Source of the DNA: Cherax quadricarinatus
Lineage: Eukaryota > Arthropoda > Malacostraca > Decapoda > Parastacidae
Length of the DNA: 64,000 nucleotides
Assembly: GCF_038502225.1 (NCBI RefSeq)
Contig: NC_091378.1
Location: forward strand, 11,139,456-11,203,455
Direction: 5' to 3'
Shown: positions 54,919 through 64,000 of the stretch, one piece after another
How positions within the stretch are numbered: the first letter of the stretch is position 1
Layout: each line of letters opens with the position of its first letter
The notes under the pieces: model-generated
The model's database searches: none
Seen by the model: the letters and a program-made list of their open reading frames with translations, nothing else
Told to the model about the DNA's origin: nothing
Program-made: the position numbers and the translations under genes

Positions 54919-56106
54919 TCAAGGAATATGACTCTCCTTAAGACCATGCTAGAGAGTGCATTGAATCTTTCTCTTGAAGATGGACAGTGGTTGCAAGCCT
55001 CACTTACGGTCAGGCTTGGGGGGCTGGGAGTATGCAGATCCTTCCAGATTGCTCTACCAGCTTTCCTATCCTCTTCCATAGCATCAAACGAGCTGATAAG
55101 ACAAATTCTTCCTAACAACCTCAGTGACTCAGCAGGAATGCAGAACCCTAGCTATGCCAGTGCCATCACCGAATAGGAGACGCTTGCTGCTCCAGCACCA
55201 AACCCTAGTGCAGCAATGGCTCACAAACAGTCAAGTTGGGATGTCTTGATCGCTGAAAAGGTGCTTGCCAACATGCTCATGTCTGCAACATCAGATAGGG
55301 AGACTGCCTGTCTCCAGGCTGTGAGCGCATCTCACTCCAGGGATTTCCTCCAGTTTCCATATTTGCAATGGGAACACGACTCGACCCTAAGACCCTCCAT
55401 ATTGCAGTGGCTCTGCGCCTTGCTTCCCCAATTCATACAGAATATATGTGTATTTGCAGCGAAGCGCAAGCAGACCAATATGGTCTACATGGTCTTAACT
55501 GTTCCAAAACCAAGGGCTGGCATACAAGACACAATGAGGTCAACGACATCATGAAGAGAACCCTTGCTACAGCTGGATACCCAGCCAAGAGGGAGCCCCG
55601 ATCACTAGCAGCCAACAATACCCACAACCCAGCAAACTGCCCCGACGGGATCATCTATCCTCAGAAGAATGGCAAGCTTTTAGCATGGGACTATACCTGT
55701 GTGTCCACACTGGCTGACACCTATATCCATCACAGTGTCGGGCGACAGGGAGGAGCTGCTGACCACAGGGAGGAGTACAAGATTGGCAAGTACAGGGACC
55801 TAAGCCAACAGTATCAATTTGTCCCAGTGGGATCAGAGACCTTAGGATCATGGGGAAAAAATGCCACTCGTTTCCTTCAAGAATTGGGTTCCAGACTCAT
55901 CGACACCACCAGGGACCCAAGGGCAGTCACTTTCATGTTCCAGCACCTCAGCATGGCCATCAAGAGGGGAAATGCTTGATGCATACTTGGCTCACATCTG
56001 GCTTCGGAGGAACTGGAGGAAATTCATGATCTTTAATACATTGTACAATTGTATTCATGTTTGTGTTCTCTGTAAATGCATTCTGTTTATTAATAAATGT
56101 TCACGT
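54919..56106 (+). pseudogene. LINE F copy 2 (F2): C-terminal restriction-like endonuclease
   Basis: Resumes F2 after the DNA transposon. Frame 54841-55176 covers the linker (ESALNLSLEDGQWLQASLTV, ALPAFLSSSIASNELIRQIL). Frame 55368-55979 carries a CCHC-like knuckle (CICSEAQADQYGLHGLNC) and then a PD-(D/E)XK-like pattern: CPDGIIYPQKNGKLLAWDYT, CVSTLADTY, GKYRDLSQQYQFVPVGSETL and ending MFQHLSMAIKRGN. Order (RT, CCHC, nuclease) is that of R2-like LINEs; the nuclease assignment is inference from motif spacing. It ends in AATAAA at 56091 and ACGTAGAATATAAAATATA. Confidence 0.78.
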
Positions 56107-56245
56107 AGAATATAAAATATAAGGGGTGGTAGGAGAAGAAAATATTCAAACAGCTCCGGGGAGAACCTTGAGTTTTTCCTGAGGTACGTTTATTGTCTTC
56201 TCTGAGGATGAGGGTCCCCAGTCCAGCTATAGAGGTGGTGCTTTG
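56107..56245 (+). repeat. Repeat R downstream of LINE F copy 2
   Basis: GGGGTGGTAGGAGAAGAAAA through GAGGGTCCCCAGTCCAGCTA matches 50696-50828 at the same distance from the F 3' end. Confidence 0.75.
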
Positions 56246-56701
56246 GTAGTAGGTTGGTAGACAGGAACCACCCAGAGACATACTACCATCCTGCCATGTG
56301 AGTGTGAAACAGAAATCTGTAATTGTTTTACGTGATGGCAGGATTGCTGGTGTCTTTTTTTTGTATCACAAACATGCGAGATTATAAGTGTGTCTTGCTA
56401 CTTCTACTTACACTTAGGTCACACTACACATGCATGTGCAGACATATATATACACACCCCACCAGGTTTTCTTCTATTTTCTTACTAGCTCTTGTTCTTG
56501 TTTATTTCCTCTTATCTCCATGGGGAACTGGAACAATTTTTCCTCGGTATGCCATGTGTGTCGTAAGAGGCGACTAAAATCCCGGGAGGAAGGGGTTACT
56601 AACCCCTTCTCCTGCATATATTACTAAATTTAAAAAGAGAAACTTTCGTTTTCTTTTTGGGCCACCCTGCCTTGATGGGATATGGCCAGTTTGTTGAAAG
56701 A

Positions 56702-56702
<1 letters not shown>
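56246..56702 (+). mobile_element. Internally deleted LINE C derivative (SINE-like)
   Basis: About 400 bases match the 5' UTR of LINE C1 (minus strand 32226-31850: AACCACCCAG, ATTGCTGGTGTCTTTTT, AGGCGACTAAAAT, GGGGTTACTA) and then join the LINE C 3' end (GGGCCACCCTGCCTTGATGG, compare 30150-30180). All coding sequence is missing. Both LINE ends are kept, so it could be mobilised by LINE C proteins. It ends in GAAAGAAG and a (TA)n array. Confidence 0.85.

Positions 56703-56703
<1 letters not shown>

Positions 56704-56741
<38 letters not shown>
56704..56741. repeat. (TA)n microsatellite
   Basis: About 18 TA units after the LINE C derivative. Confidence 0.95.
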
Positions 56742-56744
<3 letters not shown>

Positions 56745-57379
56745 GCAATAATCGTGAACAAGCTAGATCTATCATTTACCTCCACAGGGGAGTTGAATGA
56801 TAGTTCTAGGCCTTTCGTGTTGCAATCAATACATCATCAGGAGCTTGCAATGCTGCAGAAAAGAGGAAGAATTCAGAGGAAATTTGTTCAGGGGGAACGT
56901 ATTTTGCTCCAGTGAAGTAAGGTGGCAGGATATGGTAATTGACCCAAGTACACCAGTGCCCAGTACCAGAACAACTGAATATTAAAGCATTAGAAGACAG
57001 TCAGCCTACTATAGAAAGGACTTAATGAACATAACATTAGTGACATAACAGTAATCAAAAATTCTGTTAGACTTCGATATGATGTAAAAGACTTTATATT
57101 CTGAATATAGATCAATCCGGCAACTGTCTTAGGAATTTCAGTTCAATTATAAAGCAGGTCTATGACCAACTAACTTAAAATAAGCTAAAACATCTGTAAT
57201 TTATCCACAGGGAGAAGGCCATAATTTATCAGTCCCACAAGACTCGTGGCAGATTCAAGTTTAACCATCAAAAACAAGCAGGAAATTGGACTCTAATTCA
57301 TTAGTGTAGAACTACAACACTTAAGACATTCCTAAGCATTCTTATAGGAGTCTGGTTCTAGGCTCAATTATAAATAAAT
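56742..57379. other. Probable 3' flank of the Penelope-like element
   Basis: No intact coding region. The stretch lies downstream (minus strand) of the Penelope-like remnant and may be its 3' UTR; GTTGAATGATAGTTCTAGGC (56791-56810) would be near the 3' end. Confidence 0.35.
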
Positions 57380-58297
57380 CAAGTTTGAATAAGATGCCAA
57401 TGTTAATGTATAATGAACATTTATCATGTTTTATAATTGCCAATTCCAGAATATTTCATTGAAGACAAGTGAAGCAAGGAACAATGACTCTGGTTTCTGA
57501 CTAATTTGCAGAGTTATTGCATACTCTAATATGCCTGAAAATTGCATTTAACTCCTGCACAGTTCATATTGAATATTGGTGTTGTGATATCCTGACATTT
57601 ACAGGTTTTCCAGTCTGTCCCACATAAAATAAGTTGCAACCATTGCATCCAATTCTGTGAACGCCCCAACACAATGTTGAGGAGAATTCCTCATCAAAAT
57701 GCTTTTAACAGTCCATGAATTTTTAAAAACTACTTTTATGTTAAATATTTTAAGGACATTCGGCAGGACAGATAGTTTCTCATTCTAGATTCAGCCCTAT
57801 AATAAGTTTTCCTAGCAGTCAGCAATGCTGATTCCACAAACTCCTTAGGGTACTACAGTTTCATGACAATATGAAATATTTTCCTAATTTTTTCATCGAG
57901 AAACTCTGGGCTGCACACTGGATAACCTCTCATAAACATAGTGAGAAAGACACTCCTTTTTACTCTTGCCTCATGGTTGGAATAAATGTATGATCACATA
58001 TTAGTGGCCTTCCTATATACTGTGAACTTGAACTTTCTTTCAACCCAATGTATCAACACATCTAAGATTTGAAGGTTAGATTCCACTTCTTTATCCAGAG
58101 TGATTTTAAAGACGGGTCCCGAGAGTTAAGGTAGAAATATATCCAGGGTCACATCATATGGCCAAAAATACAAGATGACATCCACATGTCTGAACCAGTT
58201 AGCTTTACAAGGTATTAAGTTTTTCAACAGCCTAACCTCGAAAAACTCCATATAAAGATTGCTCAATAGGGAAGACAATGGATTTCCCCCTCTTCAA
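57380..58297 (-). pseudogene. Penelope-like element remnant (RT and GIY-YIG)
   Basis: The minus strand, read across frame breaks, shows a Penelope-type reverse transcriptase: SLLSNLYMEFFE (58264-58230), a degenerate HVDVIL in place of the usual YVDD region, VFKITLDKEVESNLQILDVL, FKFTVYRKATNM and a YSNHEARVKRSVFLTMFMRG-like segment with VCSPEFLDEKI. Further downstream, CNLFYVGQTGKPVNVRISQH (57645-57585) is a GIY-YIG endonuclease start. Several stops (for example after TNM) show it is inactive. It is cut off at 58297 by LINE G. Confidence 0.88.
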
Positions 58298-59033
58298 GGG
58301 GGGCTCCTTGGCGTGATGAAGAGGCTCTTGGTCTGAGGAATTAGACCTGTCGGTCTCCTTCCTCAGACTGAACCTAATTACCCCCCAATCCCCCATTCCC
58401 TATCCCATCCTCCCCATCCTCCCCTTTTTCCTTTCCTCCTCCTCCTCCCTACCCCTCCCTTTTGCCCTTCCTTTTTGACCTTTGTTTTTTTTTTTTTCCC
58501 CCCACAAGCACGCTAGTTCCTAGGTAGGGGAAAGGGTACCGGGGTCCATCCCATTCCGTTGAGGTTCTTGGCAGTGGCGTAATTTGCCGTGGAATCTGGA
58601 TTGCCTGGGGATGTCCTGATCCCTCTCTGGTATCCCGGTGGGTGGCTTTGGGTGTCTCTCGGGCGATGGGTGTATCTCTGGAAGCCACCTTTTGGATTCC
58701 AGGGGTGGTGGCCGAAGGAGGTATGCTTTGTGGCGGATTTCTGGCTGCCCTCTCTTTTGTCCACCGAGGTAGCTCGGCAGATGTGAGGTTGCTATCCCGG
58801 ATTTCCGATTTACTGGCATGATGGGTAGGGTATGGCACGGGTTCCATGCTGCATCTGCGCTACTTGCGGTGCTGAGGTCCTCTTGGGTGCAGAGGGAGAT
58901 TTCTGCCCCTTTCATTCCTCCTAGGTACTATCCCTCCCCGGTCCCCCCTTTTTTTATTCTTTTTTTTTAATTTTATTTCCTTTTCTTCTTTCTTTTTTTT
59001 CTTAAAAACAAAAAGAAAGAAGTAACCTAACCA
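58298..59033 (+). mobile_element. LINE G: 5' UTR
   Basis: Begins GGGGCTCCTTGGCGTGATGA, where the Penelope-like sequence ends, and runs to the ORF1 ATG at 59034. It is rich in C and T with poly-T runs at 58485-58497 and 58948-59005. Open frames on the minus strand here are composition artefacts. Start of the element at 58298 is inferred from the boundary with the Penelope-like remnant. Confidence 0.65.
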
Positions 59034-60770
59034 TGGCAGCCCTAGTCCATGAACCTGCTACCCCCCGGGCCCCTTCTTGATACCGCACCCCGTTCTGACC
59101 CCACCTCATCTTTGGACCACTCTTCAGACACTCCTCATGCCTCTGTACTTCTTGCCGGTGCTGTTTCCTCCCCCGCTTCAGGTACTGAGGCCTCAACTGA
59201 CTCCTTTGATTTAACTGACCTTTGCTCTCCTCTGACTATGCTTCCGGCCTCTCCCTCTACGGTGCAGCAATTTTCGAATCGCCGGCCCGTTCCACGTCGG
59301 ACCAACTCTGGTCCTACGCCTAAACGCCAATGACAATTACCTGCTGATGATACTTCTCCACCTTCTCATTCTTCTCAGAAAGGATCGACACGTCCTTCCC
59401 TACCTTTCCACGCTCAATTTCAGACTGCACAATGGACTAAATTCTTCACTTTACGACCAACTTCCTCTACTACCTATCTTTCTGACCACAGTATTGGCAA
59501 GGCACTCCTATGCCATGTTGGTAAAGATATTTCTTTTCATGCTCTTAAGAGCGGTACACGCATCATCACTGTACAGAATGCTACCCAGGCTCATGAGCTT
59601 TCTCGTCTTTCCCATATCGATACTGTTCCTGTCACTATTGAAAAACATCATTCCCTCAATTCTTGTAGTGGTACCGTCATTCTGCCCCATACCATAGTTC
59701 AACAAAATTTCCAGACATGTGGCACTGACATTCTTGAACAGCTGGAACTCCAAGATCTCCCAATCCTCAAGGTAGACGCTTATGTTCTTCCTGCCCGCGA
59801 ACAGAGACGATACCCTAGCAATGTGGCTCGTTTAACTTTTGACTGCCGTGAACTCCCATCCTCAGTCTATGTAGCAGGACATTTGTTACAAGTTCGAAAG
59901 GTGATCCCTACACCGCAACAATGTAGAAATTGCTGGCGATTTGGCCATCCAGCGAAATATTGCAGATCTATCGCCGAATGCCCAGTCTGTGGTGCCGATG
60001 ACCATTCTAATCCATCTTGCAATCGACCTCCCTCTTGCCTTAATTGTCATGAGGCTCACCCTTCGTACTCTCGCCATTGTCAAGTCTATTTAAACGAGCG
60101 GGAAATCCGTTACCTCAAATGGCAGAAGGTCTCCCTTATGCCATGGCAGTTTCTCATCTCCGCCTCCAAGGGAGACTACCTCGTGTTTCTTATTCCCGTG
60201 TTTCAAAACGTCCCCCCACTTCTGGGATCCCATCTTCTACAACCACCTCTGTAGTTACCTCTCCCAAAGTCACTCCTGTATCTAATGCTTTTGCTGTCCT
60301 AGGCTCAGACATCCCTACTTCAATGCCTCAGTCTTATCTCGCTTCTTCGTGTTCTCCCTCACAAGCCTCAGTAGTGACGAGATCTCGTATAACACCTCCT
60401 CCCAATCGTCCCTCTACTTCTCAAAAGTTAAAAAAAGGTCCGTTAACACCTCCTACCCATCATCCACCTCCTCATTTTACCTTTCCTGTCTCTGTACCTG
60501 GTTCTTTCCCTCTCACTGGCTCTGTTGCAAGTGTAGAGGTTCACCCTCCTCCTCATACTGTACCTTCATCCCCTGTTCCCTCCCAAGTTTCTTCCTCTTC
60601 TGGCATCTCCCAGGTTTCTACCTCTTCTGTCCCCTTCCACTCTTCTCCACTTCCTTCCACCTTTTGCCCCCCCCCTACCTTGGTACAGTCCATTACAGTT
60701 CCAATCTTTACTCATCCCCCCCCCTACCATTTCCAATATTGTCTCCCATACGACGTCTCTGAATTCTGAA
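59034..60770 (+). pseudogene. LINE G: ORF1 (gag-like, CCHC zinc knuckles)
   Basis: ATG 59034 starts MAALVHEPATPRAPS then a stop; the frame shifts to 59049-59333 and again after a TGA near 59332. The middle encodes WTKFFTLRPTSSTTYLSDHS, FHALKSGTRIITVQNATQAH and ARLTFDCRELPSSVYVAGHL. The zinc knuckles are CRNCWRFGHPAKYC, CPVCGADDHSNPSC and CLNCHEAHPSYSRHC (59920-60085). A Pro/Ser-rich tail follows to about 60770. This is the gag-like ORF1 of I-type LINEs, expected to package element RNA. Frame breaks make it a pseudogene. Confidence 0.87.
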
Positions 60771-61002
60771 ACACTTGAAGCAATCTCTGAATATATTGCA
60801 GAGACCAAACCATCAATGGACACTGATCCACCCTCCACTCCTTCTCTCTCCTCTACTCCATCTGCGCAACTCCTTTCTTCACAGCACACTGTTCCTTCGC
60901 TGCTTGAACGTTTTCCACTGCCTCCACATGTGGACTTTTCTAACCCCTCTAGTCCGTAGGAACCCTTACCTACGGATTTCAGGTATCTTTATCATTGCCA
61001 AT

Positions 61003-61800
61003 CATGGCCTATTTACAGTGGAATATACGCGGCCTCGGGTAATTGGGGTGAGCTTCAGATGTTACTCTCCCAGTTTTCTCCTGTCGGTGTTTGCTTACAG
61101 GAACCAGAATTACACTCTGCTGTTATCTCTCCCATCTCAGGCTATAATTTATTGTATTCTTCAGATCCTTTTCCTGATGGGATCTTTAATGAAAGTGCCC
61201 TTCTTCTACGCACTGATATTCCGTACCATCAGCTATTTGTTCGTACTTCGCTACATTACGCAGCAGTCCGTATCAACTTGCATAGGTGGTATACGCTCTG
61301 TTCTTTATATCTCTCTCCTTCTTGGGGCATTATCTTTTCCAGATATTGCCTTTCTTGTTTCGTCATTACCACCACCGATTCTGTTACTTGGTGATTTTAA
61401 TGCCCACCACTTCCTCTGGGGGGGGGTCTCACTGTGATTCTCGTGGCATCCAGTTGGAGGCTTTTCTCGCCTCTCACCCCCTCCATGTTTTAAATACGGG
61501 TACTCACACCCATTTTGATCCTCGGACTCTCACTCTCTTTTGCATCGATCTCTCAGTCTGCTCTTCCTCCGCCACATTAGACTTCACTTGGTCTGTTCTC
61601 CCGGACTTACATGACAGCGATCATTTTCCAATCATTCTTACTTCCCCTTCATTTTCACCACCTCTTCGCTTCCCACGCTGGCAATTTGATCAGGCAAATT
61701 GGAACCTTTACTCACACCTAACTGTTTTTAGAGAGGTTCCTTCGTCGTCCTCCATCAATGAGCTTTTACACCTCTTCTCATCTCCGTTTTAACTGCAGCT
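61003..61800 (+). pseudogene. LINE G: endonuclease
   Basis: Starts near MAYLQWNIRGLG (61003) in a frame that changes several times. Segments include SPVGVCLQEPELHSAVISPI, LLGDFNAHHFLWGG (61384 on), and LDFTWSVLPDLHDSDHFPII. These are the APE-type endonuclease motifs GDFNAH and SDH. A one-base change in the G run near 61420 breaks the frame. Confidence 0.87.
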
Positions 61801-63311
61801 TCTAATTGTATACCCCAAACTTCGGGCAGGCATTCTCAGAAATGCGTGCCTTGGTGGTCTCCTGCTTGTGCTCGTGCAGTACGTTTGAAACACACTGCAT
61901 GGGGCAGGTACCGGTACAATAGAACCACGGAGAGACTTATTGATTTTAAGCAGAAGCGTGCGATCACTCGCTGTGTCATCCGTGACGCTAAACGCACTTG
62001 CTGGTGAGATTGTCTCCACCATCACCTCTGCTTCCTCTATGAGTGCAGTCTGGAAAAAAAGTCCGAAAACTGAGTGGTAAATATTCTCCTGACCCGGCTC
62101 CTGTTCTGCGGGTTGCCGGTGTTGATATAGCAAACCCACTAGATGTTGCCAATGAAATTGGCAATCATCTGGTCCGTATTTCTCAGGGACTCCATCTATG
62201 CCCCTCATTTCTTTCCTCAAAGTCTGCCAGAGAGTTAGCACCCTTGGACTTTTCTTCTCTCAGAGAAGAACAGTATAATGTGCCTTTTACACTTCAAGAA
62301 CTGGAGGCAACACTCTCAGCTTGCCAATCATTGGCAGCTGGGCCTGACGACATTCATATTCGTATGCTACAACATTTACATCAGTCAGCCCTTGCAGTCC
62401 TATTATGCCTTTACAATCTTATTTGGTCACAAGGAGTTGTTCCACAGCTGTGGAAATCCGCCATTGTTCTCCCTTTCTGCAAACCAGGCACTACGGGACA
62501 TGAAGCCTTCCACTATCGTCCCATTGCACTTACCAGTGCAGTTTGCAAAGTGATGGAACGACTAGTAAATAGACGTTTAGTGTGGTATTTAGAGACACAT
62601 AACAGTCTCTCCACTTGTCAATATGGCTTTCGTAAGGGATGTTCTACCATAGACCCTTTACTACGCTTGGATACGTATGTTCGTAATGCCTTTGCGAATA
62701 ACCACTCAGTTATTGCCATATTTTTTGACCTTGAGAAGGCATATGACACAACTTGGAGGTATAATATTTTAGCCCAAGCCCACTCCTTAGGCCTTCGAGG
62801 CAATCTACCATCCTTCCTTAAGAACTTTTTAACTGACAAGCATTTCCGTGTTCGGGTTAATAATGTGCTCTCCCCGGACTTTATCCAAGCTGAAGGTGTT
62901 CTGAGCACAACACTTTTTCTCCTTGCTATTAATTTGGCCTCTACTCTTCCATCAAATATTTGGTCATCACTCTATGTTGATGACTTCGCTATTGCCTGTG
63001 CAGGCGCTGACTGTCACCTCATTACAGTTTCTCTCCAGCATGCAGTCGACCGTGTTTCCAATTGGGCCACCACACATGGGTTTAAATTTTCCAGCACCAA
63101 AACCCACCAAATTACTTTCACTAGACGCTCTGTCATCTCCGATCATCCTTTGTACCTCTATGGCTCCCGTATCCCTGAACGTGATACAGTCAAGTTTCTG
63201 GGCCTCCTCTTTGACCGTAGGTTATCCTGGAAACCTCACATTACCTCTCTGAAGACAACTTGTCACAGCCGGCTGAACCTTCTTAGAACCCTTGCTCATT
63301 TTTCATGGTGA
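61801..63311 (+). pseudogene. LINE G: reverse transcriptase
   Basis: A thumb-preceding region lies at 61801-62042 in broken frames. The main frame 62043-63311 encodes SGKYSPDPAPVLRVAGVDIA, ELEATLSACQSLAAGPDDIH, HYRPIALTSAVCKVMERLVN, CQYGFRKGCSTIDPLLRLDT, IAIFFDLEKAYDTTWRYNIL, and LYVDDFAIACAGAD (catalytic YVDD). The polymerase core is otherwise intact, but the usual GVPQGS motif reads EGVLSTTLFLLAIN, so a key motif is lost. A TGA at 63309-63311 ends the frame within FSW-x-ADRR. Confidence 0.9.
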
Positions 63312-64000
63312 GCTGATCGTCGAACCCTCCTTCGCCTACATTCCACCCTCATTTTATCGAAACTTGATTATGGCGACCAGATCTATTCAGCAGCATCTCC
63401 TGCTACTCTCTCTAGCCTTAACCCCATTCATCACCAAGGATTACGTTTATGCCTTGGTGCTTTTCGCTCTTTCCCTGTCGAGAGCCTCTATGCAGAGGCG
63501 AACGTTCCATCCTTATCCGATCGCCGTGATGCCCATTGCCTTCACTACTATGTACGCTCTCATGATCTCTGCAATCCTTCCATATATAGAATGGTAACTG
63601 ATATTAGTAGACATTCTTTATTTGTTCGCCGCCCCTGTTTACTCCGTCCCTTCTCTCTTCGCCTTCATGCGCTCTTGTCTTCTCTTCAATTACCACCTTT
63701 CTATGTACATGTAGCATCTCACTTTTCCCTACCCCCCTGGGAAGTTCCAGCTGTTCGAGTCTGTTCTTTCTCCCTCCCTTGCTCGAAAGCCCAACTGTCT
63801 ATGGTCGCTTCCCGCTCTCTTTTTCTTGACCACTTTCACTCTCATTCTCATGCCATTGCTGTGTACACAGATGGCTCTAAGTCTTCTGAAGGCGTAGGAT
63901 TCGCAGCAGTGTTACCGGACAGCGTCGTACAAGGGCATTTACTATGTTTGGCTAGTATTTTTACTGCTGAAATGTATGCCATCCTTACAGCACTTATCCG
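63312..64000 (+). pseudogene. LINE G: RT C-terminus and RNase H (partial at window edge)
   Basis: After the TGA the same frame continues with RRTLLRLHSTLILSKLDYGD, LCLGAFRSFPVESLYAEANV and then an RNase H start: AIAVYTDGSKSSEGVGFAAV (63858 on) and FTAEMYAILTAL (63961 on). TDGSK and the AEMYAI glutamate fit RNase H. A C-terminal RNase H after the RT places family G in the I group. The element runs past the right edge. Confidence 0.88.

Noticed and set aside
58449..58915. Three overlapping minus-strand open frames rich in Pro and Arg
   Set aside because: They lie in the CT-rich 5' UTR of LINE G and show no domain; they are composition artefacts.

Overview
The window is animal nuclear DNA. It contains the 3' part of one intron-rich host gene on the minus strand and a dense, layered deposit of transposable elements and simple repeats. 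No operons, Shine-Dalgarno sites, CRISPR arrays or bacterial genes are visible. From memory of repeat families (inference, not a search), the 3' end of LINE family A, the (AC)-tailed LINE family E, the CR1-like tail and the TIR element with ends TCGTGCCGAATA are typical of decapod crustacean genomes such as crayfish, lobsters and shrimps.

Host gene. Four minus-strand exons (35674-35488, 24005-23777, 19182-18949, 12537-12294) have consensus splice sites and matching phases. They encode the C-terminal WD40 half of a dynein axonemal intermediate chain of the DNAI1 type, ending in a stop codon at 12294. The introns, of about 11.5, 4.6 and 6.4 kb, are filled with repeats. Everything right of 35675 is either the next upstream intron (at least 28 kb) or intergenic DNA; no further exon was recognised there.

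Repeat layout, left to right. 1-11.2 kb: two large minus-strand copies of LINE family A (ORF1 with PHD and CCCH zinc fingers, then endonuclease and reverse transcriptase). One copy is split by a 1.47 kb non-autonomous DNA transposon, and the other is inserted into a third family A copy. 11.7-12.2 kb: a 36-bp minisatellite just downstream of the DNAI1 stop codon. 12.6-20 kb: TIR elements, broken LINE E copies, a solo LTR and foldback elements. 20.9-26.6 kb: an old LINE C copy, a tRNA-derived SINE, a 13-bp minisatellite and a CR1-like LINE. 26.6-32.2 kb: a full-length LINE C with a 10-bp target duplication inside that CR1 copy, itself interrupted by a second LINE C. 32.4-35.1 kb: a 55-bp minisatellite and a scrambled Gypsy fragment. 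35.8-48.6 kb: LINE E copies in (AC)n arrays, one of them split by a CR1 copy. 48.6-56.1 kb: two copies of a LINE (family F) that appears to carry a restriction-like endonuclease. 56.2-58.3 kb: an internally deleted LINE C derivative and a Penelope-like element. 58.3-64 kb: an I-like LINE with RNase H running off the right edge.

The transposon genes seen here are nearly all frameshifted, truncated or interrupted, so they do not act together. What the window shows is insertion history and target preference: LINE E in (AC)n, self-insertion by LINEs A and C, and both family F copies joined to the same downstream sequence. The most unusual items are family F, the related pair of GGGGCC-ended DNA transposons, and an apparently intact axonemal dynein gene in what looks like a decapod genome.
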